From Chloroflexota bacterium (GTDB lineage Bacteria; Chloroflexota; UBA6077; JACCZL01), in NCBI GenBank assembly GCA_030447245.1, contig JAUJPG010000001.1, forward strand, positions 479,435 to 543,434: a stretch of DNA of 64,000 nt, written 5' to 3'. Within the stretch, counting starts at the first letter, position 1. Each line of letters opens with the position of its first letter. The position numbers were made by a program, and so were the translations under genes. Below are positions 44,710-53,696 of the stretch, in pieces. Under the pieces are notes generated by a model. The model had not been told where the DNA came from. It made no database searches and saw only the letters and a program-made list of their open reading frames with translations.

Positions 44710-45033
44710 ATGCGCCTGAACCCGACCGAGCTTGACCGTCTGACCATTTTCACCGCTGCCGAGCTAGCCCGCCGCCGCCGCGTGAAGGGCTGGCGGCTCA
44801 ACCACCCGGAGGCGCTGGCGCTGATCTGCGACGAGATGCACGAAGCCGCGCGGGGCGGCGCGTCCTACGAGGAGGTGCTCGCGGTCGGCGCGAGTGTGCT
44901 GACCGAGGACGAGGTGCTCGACGGCGTGCCCGAGTTGCTCGGGACGGTCAAGCTCGAGTGTCTGTTCGGCGACGGGATGCGGGTGCTGGACGTCGAGCGG
45001 CCGATCCGGCCGGCCGGGGAGCGTGTGCCGTGA
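44710..45033 (+). CDS. urease gamma subunit-like protein
   Basis: A 107-residue protein of urease gamma length and pattern: MRLNPTELDRLTIFTAAELARRR, NHPEALALICDEMHEAARGG, EDEVLDGVPELLG. It differs at the C-terminus (VKLECLFGDGMRVLDVERPI, with a short extra tail). The gamma subunit has a structural role in the (alpha-beta-gamma)3 complex. GGAGG lies before the ATG. It overlaps the beta gene by 4 bases (GTGA), so the set is a coupled operon behind the DppBC genes. Confidence 0.85.
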   Translation: MRLNPTELDRLTIFTAAELARRRRVKGWRLNHPEALALICDEMHEAARGGASYEEVLAVGASVLTEDEVLDGVPELLGTVKLECLFGDGMRVLDVERPIRPAGERVP

Positions 45034-45428
45034 CGCCGGGCGAGCTGCTGCTGGCCGACGGGCCGATCGAGCTGTACGCCGGGCGCGAGACCGTCGAGCT
45101 CGAGGTCGAGAACCGCTCGCGCCACACGGTCTTCATCAGCTCGCACTACCCGTTCTTCGAGGTCAATCGGCGGCTCGTGTTCGATCGCGCCCGGGCCTGG
45201 GGCATGCACCTGGACATCCCGGCCGGCGACGTGGTCCGCTGGCGACCCGGCGAGGTGCGGCGCGTCCGCCTGGTGGCCTTCGGCGGACGGCGGGCGGTGC
45301 GCGGCTTCAACTGCCTGACCGACGGTCCGGCCAGCCCCGAGCGGCTGGCCGAGGGGCTCGAGCGGGCGCGCCTGCGCGGCTATGGGAATCGGCCGACCTG
45401 GGCGACGGAGGCGGACTATGGCGAGTGA
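45030..45428 (+). CDS. urease beta subunit-like protein
   Basis: A 132-residue protein following the beta pattern: MTPGELLLADGPIELYAGRETVELEV, FISSHYPFFEVNRRLVFDR, GMHLDIPAGDVVRWRPGE, RVRLVAFGG. Canonical beta chains have SHYHFFEVN; here the second His is Pro. About 25 extra residues follow the usual end. Beta is a structural subunit next to the alpha flap. The GTG start overlaps the gamma stop, and the gene's end overlaps the alpha start by 11 bases. Confidence 0.85.
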   Translation: MTPGELLLADGPIELYAGRETVELEVENRSRHTVFISSHYPFFEVNRRLVFDRARAWGMHLDIPAGDVVRWRPGEVRRVRLVAFGGRRAVRGFNCLTDGPASPERLAEGLERARLRGYGNRPTWATEADYGE

Positions 45429-47085
45429 GCTGAGTCGGGCGGAGTACGCCGCGCGCTACGGGCCGACCACCGGCGACCGGGTCCGGCTGGGCGACACCGA
45501 CCTGCTGGTGCTGATCGAGCGCGACGAGACGAGCTACGGCGATGAGGTCCTCCGCGGCTGGGGCAAGACCTTCCGCACCGGCATCATGGCCAGCGATCAG
45601 GCCACCGCCGCCAGCGAGCTGGACCTGATCATCACCAACGCGGTGGTGATCGACCCGGTCCTGGGCATCCTCAAGGCCAACATCGGCATCAAAGACGGGC
45701 TGATCGCCGGGGTCGGGCGGGCCGGCAACCCGGACATCGTCGACAACCCGGACCTGCTAATCGGCGCGAACACCGCCATCGTCTACGGACGGGGCTACAT
45801 CGCCACGCCCGGCGGGGTAGACACCCACGTCCACCTGGTCCAGCCGCGGCTGATCCCAAACGCCCTGGCGGCCGGTCTGACGACGCTGATCACCGGCGGG
45901 ACCAACGACAACCCGGCCTTCAACCTGGAGCGGATGTTCCTGGCCTTCGAGCACCTGCCGGTCAACCTGGGCATCCTCGGGCGGGCGGCCAGCTACACCT
46001 TCGGCCCGATGGCCCGCCAGGTCGAGTCCGGCGCCTGCGGGCTGAAGGTCCACGAGGACAACGCCGGCTACCCGAGCATCATCGACCAGGCCCTCACCGT
46101 GGCCGAGGCGTACGACATCCAGATCGCGATGCACACCGACGGGCTGAACGAGTCGTGCGAGTTGGACGAGACGGTGGCGGCGATCGGCGGGCGGACGATC
46201 CACGCCTACCACGTCGAGGGCATCGGCGGCGGCCACATCCCCGACATCCTGGCGATCGCCGGCGTGGGCAACGTGATCGGCTCCTCGACCACCCCGACCA
46301 TCCCCTACGGGCGGCACGTCGTGGCCGAGCACCACGCGATGATGTGGTCGGTCCACGGGATGAACCCGCGCGTGCCGAGCGACCGCCTGATGGTCGAAGA
46401 CCGCATCCGCCAGACGACCATGGCGGCCGAGAGCCTGCTCCAGGAGTTGGGGGCGATCAGCATCGTCAACTCCGACTCGCAGGGCATGGGGCGGATCGGC
46501 GAGGTCATCCGCCGCACCTGGCAGCTCGCCCACCAGATGAAGCGGATGCAGGCCGAGCCGACCGAGCACGACAACGCCCGCATCCTCCAGTACCTGGCCA
46601 AGTACACGATCAACCCGGCCCGGGCGCACGGGATCGACCGCCACGTCGGGTCGCTGGAGGCCGGCAAGATCGCCGACATCGTCCTGTGGGACGCGCGCTT
46701 CTTCGGGGTCAAGCCGGAGCTGGTGCTGAAGGGGGGCTTCCCGGCCTGGGGCGCGCTGGGCGACGGCAACGCCAGCATCTCGCTGAGCGAGCCGGTGCTC
46801 TATGCGCCGCACTGGGGCGGCTCCGGCACGGCCGCCGCGAGCCTCAGCGCCAACTTTATCTCGGCGGCCGCGGGCGGCGACTTCGGCCGGCGCGTCCCGT
46901 CGCGGCGTCGGGCCATAGTGGTGGAAGGCACTCGCCGCGTCAGCAAGCGGCACATGCTCTACAACAACGCCAACCCGAGCGTCGCTATCGACCCCGCCAC
47001 GGCCGAGGTCGAGATCGACGGCGTCCCGCTGCCGCGCCCCCCGAGCGAGGACCTGCCGCTCAATCGGCGCTATCTGCTGCTCTGA
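45418..47085 (+). CDS. urease alpha subunit-like nickel amidohydrolase with altered active-site flap
   Basis: A 555-residue homologue of UreC (usual length about 570). Metal ligands are all present: HxH in GGVDTHVHL, the carbamylated Lys in GLKVHED, His in AMHTDGLNE, His in GGGHIPD and Asp in SDSQGMGR. Changes are marked. The flap MVCHHLDP of true ureases is MWSVHGMNP, which keeps one His but replaces the flap Cys and second His. HEDWG is HEDNA. The loop after TGGTN is shortened by about 15 residues. It may hydrolyse urea or a related amide. No ureD/E/F/G genes occur in the window. GGAGG precedes the ATG at 45418. Confidence 0.82.
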   Translation: MASELSRAEYAARYGPTTGDRVRLGDTDLLVLIERDETSYGDEVLRGWGKTFRTGIMASDQATAASELDLIITNAVVIDPVLGILKANIGIKDGLIAGVGRAGNPDIVDNPDLLIGANTAIVYGRGYIATPGGVDTHVHLVQPRLIPNALAAGLTTLITGGTNDNPAFNLERMFLAFEHLPVNLGILGRAASYTFGPMARQVESGACGLKVHEDNAGYPSIIDQALTVAEAYDIQIAMHTDGLNESCELDETVAAIGGRTIHAYHVEGIGGGHIPDILAIAGVGNVIGSSTTPTIPYGRHVVAEHHAMMWSVHGMNPRVPSDRLMVEDRIRQTTMAAESLLQELGAISIVNSDSQGMGRIGEVIRRTWQLAHQMKRMQAEPTEHDNARILQYLAKYTINPARAHGIDRHVGSLEAGKIADIVLWDARFFGVKPELVLKGGFPAWGALGDGNASISLSEPVLYAPHWGGSGTAAASLSANFISAAAGGDFGRRVPSRRRAIVVEGTRRVSKRHMLYNNANPSVAIDPATAEVEIDGVPLPRPPSEDLPLNRRYLLL

Positions 47086-47125
47086 CCGGGTTAGAATGGG
47101 GCCCAGTCTTCGGAGGAGAACGCCC

Positions 47126-47503
47126 ATGGAGTACGTGCGGAAGGTCGATTTCGCGGCGATCGACAGGGCGGGGCCAGACGAGCGGGTCTCGCAGGCGCTG
47201 ATCGATCATGGGACCGGGGTGCAGACCTGCACGATCAATTGCATCAAGACGCCGGCCGGCGCCGGCTCGCCGGCCGGCATGCACGTCCACGACGTCGACC
47301 AGATCTTCTACGTCCTGAGCGGGACGATGAGCATCGAGATCGAGGGCCAGCAGCATGACTGCGAGCCAGGGACGCTGATCATCTTTCCGGCCGGCGTGCC
47401 GCACCGGAACTGGAACGGCGGCAGCGAGCCGACGGTGCACCTGGCGTTCAACACACCCAGCCCCGACCCGAACGTGCCTTTCGCGAGGTCGGTGACAGCC
47501 TGA
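47126..47503 (+). CDS. cupin domain protein
   Basis: A 125-residue single-domain cupin. Motif 1 is HVHDVDQIFYVLSGTMSIEI (metal His pair in HVH, an acidic/Gln position next) and motif 2 is PAGVPHRNWNGG. It is a small beta-barrel that may bind a metal and act as an isomerase, dioxygenase or sensor; the reaction is unknown. GGAGGAG lies before the ATG at 47126. It comes 40 bases after the urease-like alpha gene and probably belongs to the same transcript. Confidence 0.82.
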   Translation: MEYVRKVDFAAIDRAGPDERVSQALIDHGTGVQTCTINCIKTPAGAGSPAGMHVHDVDQIFYVLSGTMSIEIEGQQHDCEPGTLIIFPAGVPHRNWNGGSEPTVHLAFNTPSPDPNVPFARSVTA

Positions 47504-47570
47504 GCCCGCCAGCCGGTGCTCGCGACCGCGTCAGAGCTCCGCCAGGCCGGTAGTGAAGAAGGAGGAGTGT

Positions 47571-48506
47571 GTGACCGAGCACGGGACCGAGCGCCTTGGC
47601 GTCGAGGCGTTCCAGGCGCTGTTCGACCGGTGCAGCAACTGGGGCCGCTGGGGCGACGACGACGAGCGCGGCACCCTCAACCTCATCACACCCGAGCACC
47701 GCGTTCGAGCAGCCGGCCTCATCCGCGACGGCGTCACCGTCAGCTGCGCCCACCCGATCAACACCGTGCCTGACGTCGACAACTCGTCGCCGGCATCGCA
47801 CTTCATGGTCCGCGCCGGCGACGTCGTCGACGAGGTGGAGATCTCGTGGACGGCCGATCACCTGGCCGTCTCCCCGCACGGGGTGGCCCACTCGCACCTG
47901 GATGCGCTGTGTCACTTTGTCTGGCGGGGGAAGACGTACAACAATCGCCCGGTCAGCCTGGTCACCTCGATGGGCGCCCGCGCGAACGCGATCACGATCG
48001 GCCAGGATGGCATCGTGTCGCGCGGCGTCCTGCTCGACGTGCCCCGCCACCTGGGTGTCGAATGGCTCGAGCTCGATCACGCCATCACCATCGCCGAGCT
48101 CGAGGGAACCGAAACGGCAGCCGGACTGCGCGTGGAAGCCGGCGACATCCTGCTGATTCGGACCGGGCGACACGCGCGACGCAAGGCCCAGGGTGCCTGG
48201 GACTCTCGGGTCGCGCTTGCCGGCCTCCATCATGAGGTGGCCCCCTGGTTGAAGGAGCGCGGCGTGAGCCTGCTCGGCTGCGACGGCGTGAGCGACGTCC
48301 GCCGCCAGGCGTTCGTCGCCCCGAAGCAGCCGATCCACATCCTGACGCTGGTCTCGATGGGGATGCAGCTGCTGGACAACCAGAACCTCGAGGATCTTGC
48401 AGCTGCCTCCGCTGCCCGCTCGCGCTGGGAGTTCATGCTGACGGTCGCGCCGCTGAAGCTTGTCGGCGGGACCGCGTCGATGACCAACCCAATCGCCGTA
48501 TTCTGA
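47571..48506 (+). CDS. cyclase family protein, kynurenine formamidase-like metal hydrolase
   Basis: A 311-residue member of the cyclase family. The zinc/manganese-binding signature is HGVAHSHLDALCH at about 103-115 (HGxxxSHxDxxxH), with GVLLDVPRHLGVEWLE and LIRTGRH after it. Homologues hydrolyse N-formylkynurenine, isatin or related amides. The GTG at 47571 follows AAGGAGGAG. With the urease-like and formamidase genes it suggests amide breakdown as a theme. Exact substrate unknown. Confidence 0.85.
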   Translation: MTEHGTERLGVEAFQALFDRCSNWGRWGDDDERGTLNLITPEHRVRAAGLIRDGVTVSCAHPINTVPDVDNSSPASHFMVRAGDVVDEVEISWTADHLAVSPHGVAHSHLDALCHFVWRGKTYNNRPVSLVTSMGARANAITIGQDGIVSRGVLLDVPRHLGVEWLELDHAITIAELEGTETAAGLRVEAGDILLIRTGRHARRKAQGAWDSRVALAGLHHEVAPWLKERGVSLLGCDGVSDVRRQAFVAPKQPIHILTLVSMGMQLLDNQNLEDLAAASAARSRWEFMLTVAPLKLVGGTASMTNPIAVF

Positions 48507-48561
48507 TCGCGACCCGCCAGGCCCCGGCAACCCCGCCCGAGCAACCCATGGGAGATTGAGG

Positions 48562-49428
48562 GTGCAGCAGACGATCGCCACCGCCGCCGGCAGCTTCACG
48601 GCCGAGGTTGCCGGGCCGCCCGATGGGCCGCTGGTCGTGTTGCTCCACGGCTATCCACAGAGCAGGCACTCCTGGCGCCACCAGGTGCCCGCGCTCGCGC
48701 GGGCTGGGTATCTTGCCGTGGCGGCTGACCAGCGCGGCTACTCGCCCGGCGCGCGGCCCGACCCAGCCGTCGATCTGGCGGCCTACGGCATCGACCGGCT
48801 CGTTGGCGACGTCCTCGACCTCGCAGCCGCGCTCGGACGGGGCGCGTCAACCCGATTCCACCTCGTCGGGCACGATTGGGGCGGCCAGGTGGCCTGGGTC
48901 CTGGCGGACCGGCATCCCGAGCGCCTCGCGTCGCTGATGGTGCTGTCACGGCCGCACCCGGCGGCGTTCCGGCGGGCGCTGGAGGCGGACGCCGACAACC
49001 AGCGGCACCGCTCTCGCCACCATCGCGCCTTTCACGATCCGGCCACCGCCCACCTGCTGCTCGAGGATGGCGCCCGCCGACTGCGGCGGAACCTTGCCAA
49101 TGGGAGTGTGCCGGAGAGCTCGATTGGCGAGTACGTGGCCGTCCTGGCCACTCCCGCGGCGATGGAGGCCGCGCTGGCCTGGTACCGTGCGGCGGGGAGC
49201 CTGGACGCCGTGAACGTCGGCCCGATCTCGGTGCCGACGGTCTACCTGTGGGGCGACGCCGATGCCACCGTAGGACGCGACGCCGCCGCTTGGACCGCGG
49301 AGCACGTGACCGCCGACTACCGATTCGAAGTCCTGCCGGGCGTCGGGCACTTCATCACCGACCAGGCGCCCGAGGTCGTCACCGCGCACCTGCTCGACCA
49401 GCTGGCCAGGACGGCCCGGCGCGGCTGA
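48562..49428 (+). CDS. alpha/beta hydrolase, epoxide hydrolase/haloalkane dehalogenase-like
   Basis: A 288-residue hydrolase. The oxyanion motif is LLHGYPQS (about 28-35), the nucleophile Asp105 is in GHDWGG, the acidic residue lies in LWGDADATVG, and the catalytic His is in GVGHF near 265. An Asp nucleophile points to epoxide hydrolases or dehalogenases rather than esterases. The GTG at 48562 has GGGAG upstream and matches the family start. It is co-directional with the cyclase and LLM genes. Confidence 0.85.
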   Translation: MQQTIATAAGSFTAEVAGPPDGPLVVLLHGYPQSRHSWRHQVPALARAGYLAVAADQRGYSPGARPDPAVDLAAYGIDRLVGDVLDLAAALGRGASTRFHLVGHDWGGQVAWVLADRHPERLASLMVLSRPHPAAFRRALEADADNQRHRSRHHRAFHDPATAHLLLEDGARRLRRNLANGSVPESSIGEYVAVLATPAAMEAALAWYRAAGSLDAVNVGPISVPTVYLWGDADATVGRDAAAWTAEHVTADYRFEVLPGVGHFITDQAPEVVTAHLLDQLARTARRG

Positions 49429-49538
49429 GTCTGGATGCCGCGGCGTCGCGCTGACCTGGACGTCCCGCCGCGTGCATGGCACCACGACGGCACAGGCAGC
49501 GCCGCCCGCGATCGGTGGCGGCGCCAGGAGGAAACCCC

Positions 49539-50387
49539 ATGAAGTTCGGTCTGACTATCGCGCCGATGCGATTTCCGGTCGACCTCGTCGCAGCTGGCAA
49601 GCTGTCCGAGGAGCTCGGCTTCGATTCGTTCTGGGTACCCGAGCACACCCACTTCCCGCTCAACCGCCAGACGCCGTGGCCGGGCGGGGGCGAGCAGGAG
49701 CGGCAGTGGCAATACTATCCGAACCCGTTTGTGGCGCTCGCCGGCGTGGCCGGCGTGACCCGGCGGATCGAGCTCGGCACCTGCATCTCGCTGGTCATCC
49801 AGCATGACCCGATCGTCCAGGCCAAAGTCGTCGCGAGTCTGGACCAGCTGTCCAACCGGCGCTTCCTGTTCGGCATCGGCGGGGGCTGGGCCCGCGAAGA
49901 GATGGCCAATCATGGCACCGCGCCGGCACTGCGCTGGAAGATCCTGCGGGAGCGGATCGCCGCGATGAAGGAGATCTGGACGAAGGACGAGGCCGAGTAC
50001 CACGGCGAGTTCGTCAACTTCGACCCGCTCTGGAGCTGGCCCAAGCCGGTCCGGAAGCCGCACCCGCCGATCCTGATGGGCGGCGACGGCCCGAAGGCGG
50101 TCGAGGGCCTGCTCGAGTATTGCGACGAGTGGATGCCGCGGCCGACTGGGTTCGAGCCGGCGCTCCCCGACCGGATGGCCGAGGTCAATCGCCGTGCCGC
50201 CGAGCTGGGCCGCGGGCCAATCCCAGCCACCATCTTCGGCGCGGAGCTTGACCCGCGCGAGCTCGAGCGGTACGAACAGCTCGGCGCGGCCTGCGCCCTC
50301 TTCAGGGTGGCGCCCCACAACTATGACCTGGTGGCGGCCAGCGTGGAGCACGCGATGCGGGTGGTCCGCGAGTATCGCGGAGCGTAG
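49539..50387 (+). CDS. LLM class flavin-dependent oxidoreductase, F420-type
   Basis: A 282-residue luciferase-like enzyme: MKFGLTIAPMRFPVD, LGFDSFWVPEHTHFP, RRIELGTCISLVIQHDPIVQAKVVASLDQLS, GRRFLFGIGGGW-type core and RKPHPPILMGGDGPKAVEG. The short form with this C-terminus is typical of F420-dependent members found in Actinobacteria and Chloroflexota. AGGAGGAAACCCC precedes the ATG. It ends 26 bases from the convergent reductase gene. Confidence 0.87.
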   Translation: MKFGLTIAPMRFPVDLVAAGKLSEELGFDSFWVPEHTHFPLNRQTPWPGGGEQERQWQYYPNPFVALAGVAGVTRRIELGTCISLVIQHDPIVQAKVVASLDQLSNRRFLFGIGGGWAREEMANHGTAPALRWKILRERIAAMKEIWTKDEAEYHGEFVNFDPLWSWPKPVRKPHPPILMGGDGPKAVEGLLEYCDEWMPRPTGFEPALPDRMAEVNRRAAELGRGPIPATIFGAELDPRELERYEQLGAACALFRVAPHNYDLVAASVEHAMRVVREYRGA

Positions 50388-50412
50388 CCAGCCGCGATCG
50401 AGAGTAGCGGGT

Positions 50413-51450
50413 CTAGCGCGTCAGCAGCCGGGTCAGCGGCTCGAGGTTCTTCGGATCGGGCTTCAGCGTGCCGACGCCGTGCTGATGCACCTCCCGCACG
50501 ACGGCCTCGTTGACCGGGGTGGGAATGCCGAACCGCCTCCCCTGCGCCACGACGTAGCCGTTCAGCTCGTCGATCTCGGTCCGCCGCCCGCGCATGACGT
50601 CCTGCAGGAGCGAAGGGCGACCCCCGGCCAGACTGCCGGCGCCCTCGCCCATCTCGGCCTCGAGCGCGTCCAGCCCTCGGCCCTCGGCCGCGTCGACGAA
50701 GCGCTGGGCCGGGATCCCGAAGATCGGCTCGACTTCGTGGCCCGCCGCGCGGCCGACGCGGATGACCTCCGCCGCGATCTGGACGGCGATCCGGCGCGGG
50801 ACGGGCTCGGTCCGGATCTCAGCCGAGCCGAACCCGCTCAGGCCAGCCAGCGCGTTGGCCATGCAGTTGACCGCGAGCTTCGACCACCGCTCGCCGAACA
50901 GGTTGGTGGTCAGGTGGGTCGGGGCGACGTCGTTGAGGATGCTTACCAGCTTGCGCGCCCGCGTGGTGTCCTGCCCGTCAAGCTCGCCGATCTTGAACCC
51001 AACCGAGCTCGTGTCGGTGCGCATGGCGTGTCCCGGCTCGTACATCCCGGCGCCGATGGTAATCACGCAGCCGAGCGTGCGCTCGCGACCGGCGATCGCC
51101 GCCACTCGCTCGTCGTTGATGCCGTTCTGGAAGTCGACGATCACGCCGTCCGGCGCCTTCAAGAACCGAATCGCGAACATCGTCGCCCACTCGGTGTCGT
51201 AGCCCTTGACGGCCAGGAAGATCGCGTCGAAGGGCTCGCTGATCGCCTGGGCCTCAAACAGGTGGAGCGCCCGCACCGGCACGACGTGCTCGCCGCAGGT
51301 CCCGCTGAGTCGGAGACCATCTGCCTTCATCGCGTCGACGTGCGCCGGCCACTGGTCGATAAGCGTCACGTCGTGCCCGGCCTTCGTCAACAGTCCACCG
51401 ACGACAGACCCAATGGCCCCCACCCCGAAGATCCCGATTTGTGTCTTCAT
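50413..51450 (-). CDS. 2-dehydropantoate 2-reductase family (PanE/ApbA-like) dehydrogenase
   Basis: A 345-residue protein. The Rossmann motif is IGIFGVGAIGSVVGGLL (GxGAIG), the catalytic Lys lies in GERWSKLAVNCMANAL, and a C-terminal helical domain follows (SLLQDVMRGRRTEIDELNGYVV). PanE reduces ketopantoate in CoA synthesis; many catabolic clusters carry paralogues acting on other 2-oxoacids. No pantothenate genes are nearby, so the symbol panE is not given. GGAGGG lies before the ATG at 51450, which is preferred over the longer frame to 51549. Confidence 0.85.
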   Translation of the reverse strand: MKTQIGIFGVGAIGSVVGGLLTKAGHDVTLIDQWPAHVDAMKADGLRLSGTCGEHVVPVRALHLFEAQAISEPFDAIFLAVKGYDTEWATMFAIRFLKAPDGVIVDFQNGINDERVAAIAGRERTLGCVITIGAGMYEPGHAMRTDTSSVGFKIGELDGQDTTRARKLVSILNDVAPTHLTTNLFGERWSKLAVNCMANALAGLSGFGSAEIRTEPVPRRIAVQIAAEVIRVGRAAGHEVEPIFGIPAQRFVDAAEGRGLDALEAEMGEGAGSLAGGRPSLLQDVMRGRRTEIDELNGYVVAQGRRFGIPTPVNEAVVREVHQHGVGTLKPDPKNLEPLTRLLTR

Positions 51451-51723
51451 CGACCCTCCACGCCCGCTACGCCCGCGAAGGCAGATCGGTCCGCCACCCC
51501 GTGCGAACGCGCACCGCGCCGAGGGCATAGTACCTCGTCGGCCGGCCATGTCGCCGAGTGCCCCGACAGGGCTCGGCCGGTCGACGCGGCGAGGCGTGCC
51601 AGGGCTCTATCCTCAGCCCCTCCGCCCCGACCCGTCGATCCGCCCGGGGTACTATTCTCATCAAGCGGCCACACACACACGCCAAACACGTCGCGCCGAA
51701 TCCCGAGAGGAGCACCACTCAAC

Positions 51724-52650
51724 ATGCAGATTGGACTGATGATCCGAAGCCAGGAACAGCGGGCGGGGCGATCAACGCCTATCGCTGGCCCGAGGTGCGC
51801 GGGCACTCCTGGCCGAAGATCGCGTTGACACGCTGAGCGCGCCCGACCACCTGCTGTTCCGCAACGCGCCCCGGACGCCGTGCTCGCGGAGGGCCGAACA
51901 CGCGGCAACTGGGAGTGCTTCACGCTCTGACCGCCCTGGCGACGGTCACCAGGCAGGTTACCCTCCTGCCCCTCGTCGCCTGCACTAGCTTCCGCAATGC
52001 GGCCCTGCTGGCGAAGATCGCCGACTCACTCGACGAGGTGAGCGGGGACGGCTGCTGGGCCCTCGTGCCGGCTGGCACAGGCGAATACCGCGCCTACGGC
52101 TATCCGCTTTGGCCGGCGCGTCGGCCCGGTTCGAGCGCTGGATCATCGTACCCGCTACTGCGCGGTGAGTCGGTCACCTTCGAGGGGCAGTACTACGCGG
52201 TCAGCGACTGCGCGCTGGTGCCACGCGGACCGCGCCCCGGCGGCCCGCCGATCTGGATCGGCGCTCGCAAGCCAAGGATGCTTGGCCTGGTCATGAAGTA
52301 CGCCGACGCCTACAACGCCGACCTGCTGCTCGACCTGCAGGACACGAAGGCGGCCGAGGACCTTTTCAGGATCGCGGAGGACGCCTGCCGGGAAGGCCCG
52401 GCCGCGACGGCGACGCTGCTGAAGACCTCGGCTGCTCGCTCGGGCTGGAGGCGTCGATAACGTGGGCGGCACGCCGAGCGCGCTCATGCGGCGGCTCGAC
52501 CGAGCAGATCGTCGAGAAGCTGGCACGGCCTACGCGGCCATCGAGGTCCAACACTTCACCTTCTGGCTCTATCCGTGGACGATGACGTCGATCCGAACAG
52601 CTCGGGCGAATTGTCGAGGCCATACAAGATGTAGCGACGCTCCAGGCGAC
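51724..52650 (+). pseudogene. LLM flavin-dependent oxidoreductase, multiply frameshifted
   Basis: The gene opens MQIGLMIRSQEQ and then switches frame several times within 200 bases (fragments DTLSAPDHLLFRNAP and GNWECF). A long intact middle follows (LTALATVTRQVTLLPLVACTSFRN, FEGQYYAVSDCALVPRGPRP, PPIWIGARKPRMLGLVMKYADAYN), and later fragments again shift (VQHFTFWLYPWTMTSI, LGRIVEAIQDVA). Together these cover a complete luciferase-like protein. Because each fragment keeps good conservation, the indels are recent or are consensus errors. Confidence 0.7.
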
Positions 52651-52729
52651 GCGTCATTCGAGCAGGTCCACAAGATCCACACAGCTCGTGCTCGCCGCCG
52701 GCGCTCGGCCACGCCGACCGACGGTCCAA

Positions 52730-53542
52730 CGTGGCCAGCGCTGCCCCAGAGGATGCGCTTGAAGGTGTAGAAGAAGGGCTGCGTATCCGCCAGGCCGGGC
52801 GGGAGCCGCTCGCGGTAGCGAGCCACGAACCGCTCGTACAGCTCCGGGATCAGGGCGCTTCTCGTACGCGGTCAGCCAGCTGCCCTTGACCTCGACGACT
52901 GCCTCGCGTGGGGCGAGCCCGTGCGCGTAGACCTGCACGGACGTGCTGCTCCTGGTAGCCATGCCTGTTGAGCAGTTCGGCGTACTGCTCCGGCAACAGG
53001 GCCGGCGAGCAGCGCACCGAGTCGCCGAGCGCCTCGCGGAAGGGCGGCTCCGCGCGACGTCGGCGATCGTCGCATGTGAGGAAGTGGTCGTCATTGGCGG
53101 GCACCTGGACGGCAATCTGTCCGCCAGGCGCCAGGCCGTGGTCAACTACCCGCCGGGCGCCCAGGTGATCCTCGACCCAATTGAGGGTGGCGTTCGAGAA
53201 CACCGGGTCGAATCCCGCCTCGGGCGCGAAGGTGGTGACGTCCTGCTTCTCGAAGCGGGGCCCATCGCCGGCGTGGGCCCCGGGGCCTTGCCCCAGAGCA
53301 TCGCCTCGGACGACGTCAGCCCGATCGTCTCTCTGGCGCCTGCTGATGCAACTCGAGTCGGCCTGGCAGGGCCACAGCCGAGATCGACGACCCGCGGCAT
53401 GCCCGGCCTCGGCCGGACGGGCGCCATCAGGTCGAAGAACGGCTGGCTGCGCTCGTCCCGGAAGCGCGCTGACCTGCTGAGGGTTCCAGACATCTGCCCC
53501 GCGCTTCGCCTGGCCGTCCCTGGTGCCGTGCTGGTCCGCCAT
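52730..53542 (-). pseudogene. trans-aconitate methyltransferase-like SAM-dependent methyltransferase, multiply frameshifted
   Basis: It begins MADQHGTRDG at the ATG at 53540-53542. Fragments in changing frames give the Rossmann SAM site (VVDLGCG), RETIGL.SSEAML, FEKQDVTTFAPEAGFD, VFSNATLNWVEDH, PGGQIAVQVPANDDH, EPPFREALGDSVR, PEQYAELLNR and the C-terminal LADTQPFFYTFKRIL. This order matches Tam-type trans-aconitate 2-methyltransferases. At least six indels are needed to restore one frame. The exact 3' end is uncertain. Confidence 0.65.
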
Positions 53543-53696
53543 ACAGGCGAGATTGTACGTGCACCCCGCCGCGCGTTCCATCGGTCGCATTGCCTCATTG
53601 CTCGGCCTGGGCAGCGGAGGATACGTTGCCTCACCACTGACCTGACCGAAGGGATGAGGACATGTCGGGCGGACAGCTCGGTCGCTAGCAACGCGC

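Noticed and set aside
45757..47127. Long open minus-strand frame opposite the urease-like alpha gene
   Set aside because: It has no recognisable domain, and the plus-strand frame has complete urease metal motifs and a ribosome site.
49100..49600. Fusion of the alpha/beta hydrolase with the following LLM gene
   Set aside because: A stop at 49428, a 110-base gap and a strong ribosome site before 49539 show two separate genes.
53150..53220. tRNA-like T-loop string (GGGTCGAATCCCGC)
   Set aside because: It is inside the methyltransferase coding region, and no acceptor or anticodon stem can be folded around it.
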